A stretch of DNA of 64,000 nt. Source: Nocardioides scoriae. GTDB taxonomy: Bacteria; Actinomycetota; Actinomycetes; Propionibacteriales; Nocardioidaceae. Positions within the stretch are counted from its first letter, which is position 1. Each line of letters starts with the position of its first letter. Below the pieces are notes generated by a model. It was not told the origin of the DNA. It did not search any database and worked only from the letters and a program-made list of their open reading frames with translations. The position numbers and the translations under genes are program-made. The stretch lies in contig NZ_LT629757.1 in the NCBI RefSeq assembly GCF_900104965.1, positions 3,720,001-3,784,000 of the forward strand, read 5' to 3'. This document shows positions 53,729 to 62,750 of this stretch, one piece after another.

Positions 53729-54739
53729 CTAGTAGTGCTGCTCGCCCGCCTCGCGGCTGGCCAGCAGCCTCCGGAACGACCGCACCCGGTCCACCTCGGT
53801 GCCCTCGGCGTCGTCGAGCCCGCACTCCGGCTCGCCCTCGCCGTGGGAGCAGGCGCGCGGGCAGGTCTCGGTGAGCTCGTGCAGGTCGGGGAAGGCCTCG
53901 ATCAGCTGGGCGACGTCGACGTGGTTGAGGCCGAAGGAGCGGATGCCGGGGGTGTCGACGATCCAGCCGCCGCCGGGCAGCGCCAGCATCAGCGCGCTGA
54001 CCGAGGTGTGGCGGCCGCGGCCGGTGTGGGCGTTGACCACGCCGACCTCGCGGAAGGCGTCGGGGACCAGGGCGTTGACCAGGGTCGACTTGCCGACGCC
54101 GCTGTGGCCGAGCAGCACGCTGGTGCGCCCCGTCAGCCGCTCGAGCACCTCGCTGACGTCGGCGCCGCGCTGCGTCACGACGTACGGCACCCCGAGCGGG
54201 CGGTAGCCGGCCAGCACCGGCTCCGGGTCGGCGAGGTCGGCCTTGGTGAGGCACAGCAGCGGGTCCATCCCCGCGTCGTACGCCGCCACCAGCGCCCGGT
54301 CGACCAGTCCCTGGCGCGGCTCGGGGTCGGCCAGGGCGGTCACCACCACGAGCTGGTCGGCGTTGGCGACCACCACCCGCTCGACGGGGTCGTCGTCGTC
54401 GGCCGTGCGCCGCAGCACCGTGCGGCGCTCGTCGACGAGCACGATCCGGGCCAGGCTGCCGGGGTCGCCGGAGACGTCGCCGACGATCCGGACGTGGTCG
54501 CCGACCACGACGCCCTTGCGGCCCAGCGCCCGCGACTTCATCGAGGTGACGACGGTCGGGTCGTCCTCGGGGGCGCCGTCCTCGGTGAGCCGGCAGGTGT
54601 AGCGGCCCCGGTCGACGGTGACGACCACGCCGGGCACGGCGTCGTCGAAGCTGGGCCGGTCCTTGGTGCGCGGGCGGGTGCGCCGGCGCGGGCGCTCGTA
54701 GCTCTCCGGGTCGTCCGCGCCGTAGCGCCCCGTCGTCAC
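53729..54739 (-). CDS. rsgA: Ribosome small-subunit-dependent GTPase RsgA
   Basis: 336-residue circularly permuted GTPase. The order G4 (LTKADL), G1 ([16 protein letters not shown]), G3 ([12 protein letters not shown]) shows the permutation, after an N-terminal OB domain. The C-terminal zinc site is [16 protein letters not shown]. It matures the 30S subunit. The GTG at 54739 overlaps the aroA stop (GTGA), so the two are coupled. The first 35 residues are basic and low-complexity. Confidence 0.93.
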   Translation of the reverse strand: MTTGRYGADDPESYERPRRRTRPRTKDRPSFDDAVPGVVVTVDRGRYTCRLTEDGAPEDDPTVVTSMKSRALGRKGVVVGDHVRIVGDVSGDPGSLARIVLVDERRTVLRRTADDDDPVERVVVANADQLVVVTALADPEPRQGLVDRALVAAYDAGMDPLLCLTKADLADPEPVLAGYRPLGVPYVVTQRGADVSEVLERLTGRTSVLLGHSGVGKSTLVNALVPDAFREVGVVNAHTGRGRHTSVSALMLALPGGGWIVDTPGIRSFGLNHVDVAQLIEAFPDLHELTETCPRACSHGEGEPECGLDDAEGTEVDRVRSFRRLLASREAGEQHY

Positions 54740-56061
54740 CGAGCGGCCTGCCCGAGGAGACCGGCCCAGACGTCGGCGAACCCGGGGAACGTCTTGGAGG
54801 TGGTGTCGACGTCCTCGACCAGGACGCCCTCGACGCGCGAGCCCAGGACGACGGCGGCGTGGGCCATCCGGTGGTCGGCGTACGTCTTGAACTCGCCGCC
54901 GTGCAGCGGGGCGGGCGAGATGGCCAGTCCGTCGTCGTGCTCGACGACGGAGGCGCCGAGCCCCCGCAGCTCGACGGCCAGGGCCGTGAGGCGGTCGGTC
55001 TCGTGGCCCCGGATGTGGGACACGCCGCGCAGCCGCGAGGGCGAGTCGGCCAGCGCGCACAGCGCGGCCAGGGAGGGGGTCAGCTCACCGACGTCGTGCA
55101 GGTCGACGTCGAGGCCGGCGATCGCGCCGGAGCCGCGCACGGTCAGGCCGGCGTCGTCGAGCGTCACCTCGGCGCCCATCCGGGCCAGCAGGTCGCGCAG
55201 GGCGTCACCGGCCTGGGTGGTGGCGGCCGGCCACCCCGGGACGGTCACCGAGCCGCCGCTGGTGAGCGCGAGCATGAGGAAGGGGGCGGCGCTGGAGAGG
55301 TCGGCCTCGATGGTGACGTCGGTGGCCCGGACCGGCTGCGGCGCGACCCGCCAGCGGTCGGGCTCGCTGTCGTCGACCTCGACGCCGTGCTCGCGCAGGC
55401 AGGCGAGGGTCATCTCGATGTGGGGCAGCGACGGGACGGGCGCGCCGCGGTGCTGCACGTCGAGGCCCTCGTCGTAGCGCGCCCCCGCCATCAGCAGGCC
55501 GGAGACGAACTGGCTCGAGGCCGAGGCGTCGACGACCACGGTGCCGCCGCGGAGGTGGCCGCTGCCGGTCACGGTGAAGGGGAGGGCCCCGCGGCCGTCG
55601 TCGTCCACGGCCACGCCGAGGCTGCGCAGGGCGTCGAGCACCCCGGCCATCGGGCGGGTGCGGGCGTGCGGGTCACCGTCGAAGGCGACCTCGCCGTCGG
55701 CGATCGCCGCGACCGGGGGCACGAAGCGCATCACGGTGCCGGCCAGCCCGCAGTCGACCGTGCCGCCGCCCAGCGGCCCCGGCGTGACGGTCCAGTCGGG
55801 GCCGGACGTGTCGACGGCCGCCCCCAGGGTGGTGAGGGCGACCGCCATCAGCTCGGTGTCACGCGAGCGCAGTGCCCGTCGCACGACGCTCGGCCCGTCG
55901 GCGAGAGCCGCGAGCACCAGGGCCCGGTTGGTCAGGGACTTGGAGCCGGGCAGCACCAGCGACGCGTCGACCGGACCCCGGGCGACGGGGGCGGGCCAGA
56001 GCAGGTCGTGCGAGGTCGGCGCAGACGCCTGCGGAGCAGTCTCGGGGGCGGTCACGCCCAC
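54736..56061 (-). CDS. aroA: 5-enolpyruvylshikimate-3-phosphate synthase
   Basis: 441-residue EPSP synthase, joining shikimate 3-phosphate and PEP in the chorismate pathway. Motifs are [52 protein letters not shown] and [19 protein letters not shown]. The GTG at 56061 or a second GTG at 56055 start the protein. In actinobacteria aroA next to rsgA is a common order. The N-terminal 20 residues are Ala/Pro-rich. Confidence 0.95.
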   Translation of the reverse strand: MGVTAPETAPQASAPTSHDLLWPAPVARGPVDASLVLPGSKSLTNRALVLAALADGPSVVRRALRSRDTELMAVALTTLGAAVDTSGPDWTVTPGPLGGGTVDCGLAGTVMRFVPPVAAIADGEVAFDGDPHARTRPMAGVLDALRSLGVAVDDDGRGALPFTVTGSGHLRGGTVVVDASASSQFVSGLLMAGARYDEGLDVQHRGAPVPSLPHIEMTLACLREHGVEVDDSEPDRWRVAPQPVRATDVTIEADLSSAAPFLMLALTSGGSVTVPGWPAATTQAGDALRDLLARMGAEVTLDDAGLTVRGSGAIAGLDVDLHDVGELTPSLAALCALADSPSRLRGVSHIRGHETDRLTALAVELRGLGASVVEHDDGLAISPAPLHGGEFKTYADHRMAHAAVVLGSRVEGVLVEDVDTTSKTFPGFADVWAGLLGQAAR

Positions 56062-56074
56062 GAGACTATCGAGG

Positions 56075-56608
56075 TCAGGACGTGACGCTCTTGGCGGCGA
56101 GCTTCGCCGACAGCTTCGACTCGCGGGCCAGGTGCTTGGCCTCGCGCCGGGCGGTGCGGCCCACGGCCTGGGCGCGGTAGGCGACGCCCGGCTGGCCCTC
56201 GGTGTCGACCGCGGCGAGGATCAGGCCGCCCAGGACCGAGAGGTTCTTGAAGAAGTGCAGCTGCTGGGCCTGGCGGGCCTGCGGGTCCTTCTCCTCCCAG
56301 AACGGGTGGCCGGCGACCGTGGTCGGCGCCAGTGAGGCGGCCAGCACGGCGGAGGAGACGCGGGGGGCGCGCCCGCGGGCCAGCTGCAGCGCGGCGACGA
56401 GCTGCACCGCCGCGTTGAGCCGCACCAGGGTGAGGGCGTCGTGCGGGACCGGCAGCTGGGGGGCGGCCTTGTCGATGGCGGGGACGATCCGGTCGATCAC
56501 CGGCTTGGACTTCTCGGCCAGGGCGGGCGCGTTCTTGAGCGCGGCGACCGCGCCGACCGCGAAGGTCGAGGCGAGGAGGGGACGGGCGATCAGGCGGATG
56601 ACAGTCAT
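56075..56608 (-). CDS. DoxX-family membrane protein
   Basis: 177-residue DoxX-like protein with about four hydrophobic segments: [55 protein letters not shown] and [20 protein letters not shown]. The [10 protein letters not shown] loop is typical of the family. The C-terminal 40 residues are basic and Ala/Lys-rich ([14 protein letters not shown]). Members act in redox-related membrane complexes, but no role is shown here. Confidence 0.85.
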   Translation of the reverse strand: MTVIRLIARPLLASTFAVGAVAALKNAPALAEKSKPVIDRIVPAIDKAAPQLPVPHDALTLVRLNAAVQLVAALQLARGRAPRVSSAVLAASLAPTTVAGHPFWEEKDPQARQAQQLHFFKNLSVLGGLILAAVDTEGQPGVAYRAQAVGRTARREAKHLARESKLSAKLAAKSVTS

Positions 56609-56655
56609 GCCCCATCCTTACCCCAACCCCGGCGACTCACGCAGCGGTGTCCGGG

Positions 56656-58233
56656 TCAGGGGACCCGCAGCTCGACGCTGTTTCCGGCGGCCACGGGGTC
56701 GGTCCAGCCGCTGGGGGGCGCGACCGCGACCGTGACCACCGCGCCGACCTCGGCCACGACGTCCGCGGCCACGGCCGTCCCGGCGGAGGTGACCGAGCAG
56801 GTCAGCGAGGTGCCGCCGCCGGTGCAGCCGGGGCCGGCCGGGCTCAGGTCACCGGCGCTGGTGCGGACCGTGACCGTCGCGCGCCGGCCCGACGGCACGC
56901 CCGACACCGACGCCGTCAGCCGGGCCCGCCCCGGGGTGGTCGACGCGACCAGCCGCGCGGTGACGCCCAGGTCGGCCTCGCGGGTCCGCGACGAGCCTGC
57001 GGAGCCGGTCGTCCCGGACGCCGCGTCCCGGCCGCCGCCCGCACCCGCGGAGCCCTCCTGTCGGGTGCCGGCGGCCGGGTCGCGGTCCGACGTCGGTGCG
57101 GGAGCGGTCGGCGCGGCTGGGGAGGAGGGAGCGGTGGTCGTGGGCGCGCCGGAGGCAGCGCCGCGCGGCCCCTGCGGGGTCCCCGGCACCGCCCGGCTCG
57201 GCGAGGGCCGCGCGGTGGGGCCGGCCTGCGGGGAGCTGGTGGCGGCCGTGGCCCCGGCGTCCGGGCCGGACGGGTCGTGGTGGCGGGTGACGACGACGGC
57301 GACGCAGCCCACGACCAGTGCCGACGCGACGACGGCCGTCCCCAGGTGGGAGGTCACGGCGTCCCGCGCCCGGCCCAGGCCCAGGCCCGGGCCCGCGGTC
57401 GCCGTGGCGGCAGCGGCGCTCGCGCCCCCCACCGCCGCGGCGTACGCCGGAGCGGCCGCGCCGAGCACGACCGGTGCCAGCAACCCCGACAGCGAGGAGT
57501 TGACCTCGTCGAGCTCGAGCCACACCGCGGTGCAGGGCCGGCACGTCGGCAGGTGGTCCTCGACCTTGCGGGTGTCGCGCCGCGACAGCCCGCCCCGCAC
57601 GTAGCCGCCCAGCAGGTCGCGGGCCGTGCGGCAGCCCTCGGGCACCTCCTCGTCGTCGTGGCCGTGCATCGTCACGAACGCCTGGCGCAGGCCCTCGCGC
57701 GCCCGGTAGGCGATGGCCGAGACCGTGTTGGGGCTGACGCCGAGCAGCGGGGCCACCTCCGCCGGCTTGCTGTTCTCCACCTCCAGGTGCCACAGCACCA
57801 GCTGCCAGCGCTCGGGCAGCGAGGCGAAGGCGCGTGCCGCCGTGCCGCCCTCGAAGTCGGCGACCGCCGGGTCGACGAACGGGACCCCCGGGTCGTGCTC
57901 GGTCATGTCGGGGCTGGTGGTGAGGCGGCGCTGCCGGCGGATCCGGTCGACGTGGAGGCGCCGCACGGCCGTGAGCAGGTAGGCGCGGAACGCCTCGTCC
58001 GGACCCCCGCCCGACGACGTCGCGGCCAGCGTCCTGGTGAACGCCTCGGAGACCAGGTCGTCCGCGTCGGGCCCCGGCACCAGCACGCCGGCGAGCCGGC
58101 GGGCGGCGTCGACGTGGCGGGCGAAGAGCACGCCGAAGGCCTCGGTGTCGCCGGCCCGGACCCGGCCCACGAGCTCGCGGTCCGCCAGGTCGGCGTCCGC
58201 CCGCTCCCTCGTCCTGCCGTCCGCGGTGGCCAT
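56656..58233 (-). CDS. ECF sigma factor fused to zinc-finger/transmembrane anti-sigma region
   Basis: 525 residues. Residues 1-185 hold sigma regions 2 (AFGVLFARHVDAARRLAGVL, LVSEAFTRTL) and 4 (LPERWQLVLWHLEVENSKPA, GVSPNTVSAIAYRAREGLRQ). Next comes a zinc-finger anti-sigma motif HLPTCRPC (HxxxCxxC), one transmembrane helix near 270-290 (AVVASALVVGCVAVVV), and about 220 outside residues rich in Pro/Ser/Thr/Gly ending in a beta-rich region. ATG at 58233. One protein thus has sigma, inhibitor and sensor parts, as in fused groups such as ECF52. Confidence 0.85.
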   Translation of the reverse strand: MATADGRTRERADADLADRELVGRVRAGDTEAFGVLFARHVDAARRLAGVLVPGPDADDLVSEAFTRTLAATSSGGGPDEAFRAYLLTAVRRLHVDRIRRQRRLTTSPDMTEHDPGVPFVDPAVADFEGGTAARAFASLPERWQLVLWHLEVENSKPAEVAPLLGVSPNTVSAIAYRAREGLRQAFVTMHGHDDEEVPEGCRTARDLLGGYVRGGLSRRDTRKVEDHLPTCRPCTAVWLELDEVNSSLSGLLAPVVLGAAAPAYAAAVGGASAAAATATAGPGLGLGRARDAVTSHLGTAVVASALVVGCVAVVVTRHHDPSGPDAGATAATSSPQAGPTARPSPSRAVPGTPQGPRGAASGAPTTTAPSSPAAPTAPAPTSDRDPAAGTRQEGSAGAGGGRDAASGTTGSAGSSRTREADLGVTARLVASTTPGRARLTASVSGVPSGRRATVTVRTSAGDLSPAGPGCTGGGTSLTCSVTSAGTAVAADVVAEVGAVVTVAVAPPSGWTDPVAAGNSVELRVP

Positions 58234-58378
58234 GGGTGCACAGTGCCCCGCCGCGGGGGGCTCCAACCCAGCCGGTCCCGGCCGCGTCGGGCAGCCGCCC
58301 CGAACCGCGTCACGGACGGGCGCCGGTGACGTCTCCTGCACGTGTGCCGACCTGGGTTCGGCACGCGGAGGGAGGGTC

Positions 58379-58411
58379 GACGGCCGCCGGTGCGCCCCAC
58401 CGGCGGCCGTC
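58379..58411. repeat. Perfect hairpin upstream of SRAP gene
   Basis: GACGGCCGCCGGTG (58379-58392) and its exact complement (58398-58411) flank a 5-base loop in the divergent region between the fused sigma factor and the SRAP gene. A second smaller dyad GTGCCGA...TCGGCAC lies just upstream. Possible transcript-level or operator element. Confidence 0.5.
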
Positions 58412-58457
58412 GGTCCGGGGGAGGGCCGTGCGGCGTCCGGGGCGATACCGTGCACGC

Positions 58458-59255
58458 ATGTGTGGTCGCTACGCCTCCAGCCGACGACCCGAGGACCTGG
58501 TCGAGGAGTTCGACGTCACCGCGACCGAGGTGCCGCGGCTCGAGCCCGACTGGAACGTCGCCCCCACCAAGGAGGTGTACGCCGTCGTGGACCGGCCGCC
58601 GCGCGACGCCGACGGCGAGAAGGACGAGGCAGCGGTCCCCGAGCGGCAGCTGCGGGCGCTGACCTGGGGGCTGGTGCCGTTCTGGGCCAAGGACCCCTCG
58701 ATCGGCAGCCGCATGATCAACGCGCGGGTCGAGACCGTGGCCGAGAAGCCGGCCTTCCGGCGGGCCTTCGAGCGGCGCCGGGCGCTGGTCCCGGCCGACG
58801 GCTACTACGAGTGGTACGCCACCCAGGCGCTGACCAAGGCCGGCAAGCCGCGCAAGCAGCCCTACTTCATCCGGCCGGCGGACGGCGGCGTCCTGGCCAT
58901 GGCCGGTCTCTACGAGATCTGGCGCGACCCCGACCTGCCCGACGACGACCCGGCCCGGTTCCGCTGGACCTGCACGGTGCTGACGACGGCCGCCGAGGAC
59001 TCGCTGGGCCGGATCCACGACCGGATGCCGCTGATGCTGACCCCCGACCGGTTCGACGCGTGGCTCGACCCCCGCCGCCACGACCGCGACGAGCTGCTCG
59101 GCCTCCTGGAGCCCGCGGCGCCCGGCCGGCTCGAGGCGTTCCCGGTCTCCACGATGGTCTCCTCGGTGCGCAACAACGGCCCGGAGCTGGTGGAGCCGCT
59201 CCCGCTGGAGGACCTGCCCGACGACGCCCCGCTCTACCCCCGCGAGCACGGCTGA
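58458..59255 (+). CDS. SOS response-associated peptidase (HMCES/YedK)
   Basis: 265-residue SRAP-domain protein that forms a covalent thiazolidine bond with abasic sites in single-stranded DNA. The catalytic Cys2 follows the start Met (MCGRYASS). Other active-site parts are NARVETVAEKPAFRRAF, PADGYYEWY with its Glu, and the His in GRIHDRMPLML. ATG at 58458; the Met must be removed to expose Cys2. The hydrolase gene starts on its stop codon. Confidence 0.93.
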   Translation: MCGRYASSRRPEDLVEEFDVTATEVPRLEPDWNVAPTKEVYAVVDRPPRDADGEKDEAAVPERQLRALTWGLVPFWAKDPSIGSRMINARVETVAEKPAFRRAFERRRALVPADGYYEWYATQALTKAGKPRKQPYFIRPADGGVLAMAGLYEIWRDPDLPDDDPARFRWTCTVLTTAAEDSLGRIHDRMPLMLTPDRFDAWLDPRRHDRDELLGLLEPAAPGRLEAFPVSTMVSSVRNNGPELVEPLPLEDLPDDAPLYPREHG

Positions 59256-59896
59256 TGCCGACCGAGCGGCTCGTCCCGACCCCCCGGGGCGACGCCCGGC
59301 TGGTCGTGCGCCGCGCGAAGCGACCGCTGGCGACGCTCGTGCTCACCCACGGGGCGGGCGGCGGGATCGACGCGCCCGACCTGGTGCGGCTGGCCCGCAC
59401 GCTGCCGCAGCAGGACGTGTCGGTGACGCTCGTGGAGATGCCCTGGCGGGCCGCGGGTCGGATGGCGCCGCCGCCGCCCGCGATCGACGAGTGCTACCGC
59501 GCGGTGCTCGACGGCCTGCGCACCCGTTCGCCGCTGGTCCTCGGTGGCCGCAGCGCGGGTGCCCGCTCGGCCTGCCGCATCGGGCGCGAGGTCGGCGCCC
59601 GGGCCGTGCTGGCCCTGGCCTTCCCGCTGCACCCACCGGGCCGGCCCGAGAAGTCGCGCCTCGACGAGCTGCTCGGGGCGCGGGTCCGGACCCTGGTCGT
59701 CCAGGGCGAGCGGGACCCGTTCGGGACCCCCGAGGAGTTCCCCGACGACGTCGCCCTGGTGACCGTCCCCGACGGCGACCACTCGCTGAAGGTGCGCCGC
59801 TCGGCGCCGCTCAGCCAGGCCGACGCCCTCGACCTGGTCCTGGAGGCGACGCTGGAGTGGATCGTGCGTGACGTGGTCGGGAATCCTCAGCACTAG
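59255..59896 (+). CDS. Alpha/beta hydrolase (KANL3/Tex30-like)
   Basis: 213-residue alpha/beta hydrolase. The nucleophile elbow is LVLGGRSAGARSACR with Ser in GxSxG, the oxyanion strand is LVLTHGAGGG, Asp is in VVQGERDPFGTP, and His is in VPDGDHSLK. This pattern is typical of the dienelactone-hydrolase-like/KANL3 group. ATG overlaps the SRAP stop by one base (TGATG). Substrate unknown; the promoter for sigR overlaps its end. Confidence 0.85.
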   Translation: MPTERLVPTPRGDARLVVRRAKRPLATLVLTHGAGGGIDAPDLVRLARTLPQQDVSVTLVEMPWRAAGRMAPPPPAIDECYRAVLDGLRTRSPLVLGGRSAGARSACRIGREVGARAVLALAFPLHPPGRPEKSRLDELLGARVRTLVVQGERDPFGTPEEFPDDVALVTVPDGDHSLKVRRSAPLSQADALDLVLEATLEWIVRDVVGNPQH

Positions 59897-59905
59897 CCCG
59901 CGGTT
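59879..59905 (+). promoter_or_regulatory. SigR-type promoter for sigR-rsrA
   Basis: GGGAAT (59879-59884), 18 bp, then GTT (59903-59905) matches the SigR/SigH consensus GGAAT-N16..18-GTT. It lies across the hydrolase stop and 49 bp before the GTG at 59954. Autoregulation of the oxidative stress sigma factor is therefore likely. Confidence 0.65.
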
Positions 59906-60037
59906 GTACCCCTCGTCCGAGACTTCACACCTGACCGAGAGGGGAGGGTCCACGTGCTGCAGGCACTCGAGTGGCCCGATCTGGAGCGATCCGTCGAGCC
60001 GTCCCCGTTCCGCGCCGTCCCGGTAGGCTGGAACGCG

Positions 60038-60721
60038 ATGACCACCCCTGAGACCACCCCCTCCTCGCTCGTCGACCTCGACGAGGCTCCCGAGCCCGTC
60101 GACGTCGCGACCGAGTCCGAGGCCGCCCGCCAGCTGCGCTTCGAGACCGACGCGCTGCCGTTCCTCGACCAGCTCTACTCCGCGGCGATGCGCATGACGC
60201 GCAACCCCGCCGACGCCGAGGACCTGGTGCAGGAGACCTTCGCCAAGGCCTACGGCAACTTCCACCAGTTCCGCCCGGGCACCAACCTGAAGGCGTGGCT
60301 CTACCGGATCCTCACCAACACCTTCATCAACACCTACCGCAAGAAGCAGCGCCAGCCGCAGCAGTCCATGACCGAGGACGTCGAGGACTGGCAGCTGGCC
60401 CGGGCCGAGTCCCACTCCTCCTCCGGCCTGAAGTCGGCCGAGATGGAGGCGCTGGAGCACCTGCCCGACTCCGACGTCAAGACGGCCCTGCAGAACCTCC
60501 CCGAGGACTTCCGGTTGGCGGTCTACCTCGCCGACGTGGAGGGGTTCCCCTACAAGGAGATCGCGGAGATCATGCAGACCCCCATCGGCACCGTGATGTC
60601 GCGGCTGCACCGAGGCCGTCGTCAGCTGCGCCAGATGCTGACCGAGTACGTCCGCGAGAACGACCTGCTGCCCGACGCCACGGTGGACGCCAAGGTCGAG
60701 GCCACGGGAGGCGCGCGATGA
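60038..60721 (+). CDS. sigR: Thiol-oxidative-stress ECF sigma factor SigR/SigH
   Basis: 227-residue ECF sigma factor from the ATG at 60038. Region 2 is [20 protein letters not shown] (invariant in SigR) and region 4 is [20 protein letters not shown]. It directs thioredoxin and other thiol-stress genes. An in-frame GTG at 59954 with a strong GGGGAGGG ribosome site would add 28 residues; Streptomyces SigR also has a longer, unstable isoform. The stop overlaps rsrA by four bases (ATGA). Confidence 0.93.
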   Translation: MTTPETTPSSLVDLDEAPEPVDVATESEAARQLRFETDALPFLDQLYSAAMRMTRNPADAEDLVQETFAKAYGNFHQFRPGTNLKAWLYRILTNTFINTYRKKQRQPQQSMTEDVEDWQLARAESHSSSGLKSAEMEALEHLPDSDVKTALQNLPEDFRLAVYLADVEGFPYKEIAEIMQTPIGTVMSRLHRGRRQLRQMLTEYVRENDLLPDATVDAKVEATGGAR

Positions 60722-61026
60722 GCACCCAGCAGCCCCGTGAGGGCACGACCGGCGCCTCCTCCCTCGAGGGTGTGGACGGCAAGGACTGCTCCGAGGTCCT
60801 CGGCCGCGTCTTCTTCTTCCTCGACAACGAGCTCGACCAGGCCGACTGCGCCCAGATCGAGCACCACCTCGAGGAGTGCGGACCGTGCCTGGCGCGCTAC
60901 GACCTCGAGCGCACCGTCAAGACCCTGGTCGCGCGGTCCTGCTCCGAGCAGGCGCCCGAGGGCCTGCGCCAGCGCGTGATGTTCTCGATCCGCGAGGTCC
61001 AGGTGGAGATCACCCGCAGCGAGTGA
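60718..61026 (+). CDS. rsrA: Zinc-binding redox anti-sigma factor RsrA
   Basis: 102-residue ZAS-family anti-sigma factor. The zinc motif HxxxCxxC is in HHLEECGPC; another Cys is in DGKDCSEV and one in [10 protein letters not shown]. Disulfide formation releases zinc and frees SigR. ATGA overlap with sigR fits the one-to-one pair. Length matches RsrA/RshA. Confidence 0.93.
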   Translation: MSTQQPREGTTGASSLEGVDGKDCSEVLGRVFFFLDNELDQADCAQIEHHLEECGPCLARYDLERTVKTLVARSCSEQAPEGLRQRVMFSIREVQVEITRSE

Positions 61027-61109
61027 GGGCCGATTCGCCTCGACGGCCCCGGCCTGCGAGGATGTACGCCGTTCCCGGCACCTCACGGGACTGACCAACA
61101 GGAGGACCC

Positions 61110-61184
61110 ATGGGCAAGACCGGCCGCAAGCGCCGCGCTCGCAAGAAGAAGGGCGCGAACCACGGCAAGCGCCCCAACGCCTGA
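61110..61184 (+). CDS. 50S ribosomal protein bL37-like
   Basis: 24 residues, highly basic, ending GANHGKRPNA, with KTGRKRRARKKK before it. This matches the actinobacterial small ribosomal protein bL37 near sigH-rshA in mycobacteria. GGAGG lies 5 bases before the ATG. It follows rsrA after 83 bp and is followed by a strong terminator, so the set sigR-rsrA-bL37 may end here. Too short for usual ORF calling. Confidence 0.85.
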   Translation: MGKTGRKRRARKKKGANHGKRPNA

Positions 61185-61213
61185 GCACCGCTCAGTCACC
61201 GAGCGCCACCCTC

Positions 61214-61241
61214 GAGCCCCGGACCCGTCGGTCCGGGGCTC
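61214..61241 (+). terminator. Rho-independent-like terminator after bL37 gene
   Basis: GAGCCCCGGACC (61214-61225) and its exact complement (61230-61241) form a 12-bp stem with a 4-base loop, followed by TTGCGTT. It lies 29 bp after the bL37 stop and ends the sigR-rsrA-bL37 run. Confidence 0.75.
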
Positions 61242-61265
61242 TTGCGTTGCCGAGATGATGGACCC

Positions 61266-61775
61266 ATGACGCCCCCGGACCCCACCCTCGACCTCGGCAC
61301 CGCGCTGCTGCAGGGGCACGACATGATCGCCGAGAGCATCGCGGTGCACGACGCCCGCTGGGGCATGAGCAGCGCCACCGGCTGGTCGCTGGACCAGCGC
61401 GAGGGCCGCCTCGTGTGGACGTTCGAGCAGCACACCGTCTCCGCCGACGCCCAGATCCTCGGGTCGTGGAACAGCGAGGCAGGCAGCTTCGTGTGGGCCT
61501 GGGACAACGAGTCGATCCTGGCGCCGCTGTGCGAGGTCGCCGAGCGGGTGCGGGCGTACGGCGCGGAGCACGACGTCTTCGCCCTCACTGCCTCCCCGCT
61601 GCGGCTCGACGAGACCCGCGTGCGCGACCTGGTCGCGCTGGCCTACCGGGTCGGCGGCTGCACCGGCTTCTTCCACCCGACCGAGGGCCCGCTGACCAGC
61701 TACGTCGTCTTTGGCGAGGTCCGCATCGAGTTCGCCGACGGCGTCGTCGAGGACTTCGAGGTCCGGCTCCCGTGA
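61266..61775 (+). CDS. Conserved hypothetical protein, DUF6882-like
   Basis: 169 residues with no membrane segment. The region DAQILGSWNSEAGSFVWAW with repeated Trp, followed by EVAERVRAYGAEHD, looks like the DUF6882-type fold (tentative). No catalytic motif is visible. ATG at 61266 comes soon after the terminator. The stop overlaps the thioesterase by four bases (GTGA), so the two are coupled. Function unknown. Confidence 0.7.
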   Translation: MTPPDPTLDLGTALLQGHDMIAESIAVHDARWGMSSATGWSLDQREGRLVWTFEQHTVSADAQILGSWNSEAGSFVWAWDNESILAPLCEVAERVRAYGAEHDVFALTASPLRLDETRVRDLVALAYRVGGCTGFFHPTEGPLTSYVVFGEVRIEFADGVVEDFEVRLP

Positions 61776-62149
61776 GGCTCACCACCGACCTGCGGGCCGT
61801 CCTGGAGCGCACCGTCGGCGAGGCCGACACCGCCGCCGCGGTCGGGTCCGGCAGCCTGCCGGTGCTCGGCACCCCGGTGCTGCTGGCGTGGTGCGAGGCG
61901 GCCACCTGTGCGGCCCTGGAGCCGGCCCTGGACGCCGGGGAGACCAGCGTCGGCACCCGGGTCGCCCTGGAGCACCAGCGGCCCTCCGCGGTGGGGGCGG
62001 CGATCGAGCTGAGCGCCACCGTGGTGCACGTCGACGGCCGGCTCGTCCGGCTCAGCGTCGCCGCCCGCGAGGGGCAGCGGCTGGTGGCCTCCGGCGAGGT
62101 CACCCGGGTGGTCGTCGACGCCCAGAAGTTCCTCGCGCGACTCGGCTGA
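61772..62149 (+). CDS. Hot-dog thioesterase (FlK-like)
   Basis: 125-residue hot-dog protein of the fluoroacetyl-CoA-thioesterase-like group. The active-site-like Thr and Glu are in LGTPVLLAWCEAATCAALE and His in GTRVALEHQRPSAVG; strands VVHVDGRLVRLSVAAREG follow. GTG overlaps the preceding gene. Fluoroacetate resistance is not implied; many family members hydrolyse other small acyl-CoAs. Confidence 0.8.
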   Translation: MRLTTDLRAVLERTVGEADTAAAVGSGSLPVLGTPVLLAWCEAATCAALEPALDAGETSVGTRVALEHQRPSAVGAAIELSATVVHVDGRLVRLSVAAREGQRLVASGEVTRVVVDAQKFLARLG

Positions 62150-62225
62150 CACGCCGGCCGGCGGGCGACTGGACGTCCTTTCCGGTCACCTGACGGCTGT
62201 TGCAACAGACGTCCAGCAGACGATT

Positions 62226-62241
62226 ACCCGGACGTCCGGGT
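62226..62241. terminator. Palindromic terminator-like element between convergent genes
   Basis: ACCCGGAC-GTCCGGGT is a perfect 16-bp palindrome, 76 bp after the thioesterase and 2 bp from the GNAT stop. GACGTCC also occurs at 62172 and 62212. Bidirectional termination is likely. Confidence 0.5.
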
Positions 62242-62243
62242 GA

Positions 62244-62738
62244 TCAGCGGGCCAGCTCGAGCGCGTAGGCCAGCAACCGGACGCCGGGCACGGGGGACCA
62301 GTCGTCGGCGGGGCTGCGGGTGAAGCCCAGGCGCTCGTAGAGGCGGTGGGCGTCGTGCATGGTGGCCATCGTGGAGATCCGCAGGCCGGTGCAGCCCTCC
62401 TCGCGGGTCCGCTCGACGCAGCGCTCGACCAGCAGCCGGGCGACGCCGCGCCCGCGAGCCGCCGCCGCGACCGCGAGCATCCGGAACTCGCCCTCGCCCT
62501 CCCGGGCGATCTCGCGGTACGCCGAGCCGGCCGGGCAGTAGGTCACCGAGCCCAGCACCTCGCCGTCGGCGCGGGCCACCCACAGCTCGGCGCCCGCGGC
62601 GCGGCCGGCCGTGTCGGCCAGCCGGTCGACGTAGGGGTCGTCCGCGTCGACGAACCCGTCGGTGTACGCCGCGACCGTGAGCCGGCCGACCGCCGCCAGC
62701 TCGTCGGCCCGCGCGCGCCCGACCTCGGTCCCCGCCAC
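62244..62738 (-). CDS. GNAT-family N-acetyltransferase
   Basis: 164-residue acetyltransferase. The acetyl-CoA loop region is FRMLAVAAAARGRGVARLLV and the last part is AHRLYERLGFTRSPADDW. GTG start at 62738, 12 bp after the ThDP enzyme stop on the same strand, so they may be cotranscribed. Substrate unknown. Confidence 0.87.
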   Translation of the reverse strand: MAGTEVGRARADELAAVGRLTVAAYTDGFVDADDPYVDRLADTAGRAAGAELWVARADGEVLGSVTYCPAGSAYREIAREGEGEFRMLAVAAAARGRGVARLLVERCVERTREEGCTGLRISTMATMHDAHRLYERLGFTRSPADDWSPVPGVRLLAYALELAR

Positions 62739-62750
62739 CGGTCGCCGACG

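Noticed and set aside
61772-62149. Fluoroacetate resistance gene
   Set aside because: The hot-dog protein resembles FlK in fold and likely active-site positions, but nothing in the context points to fluoroacetate.
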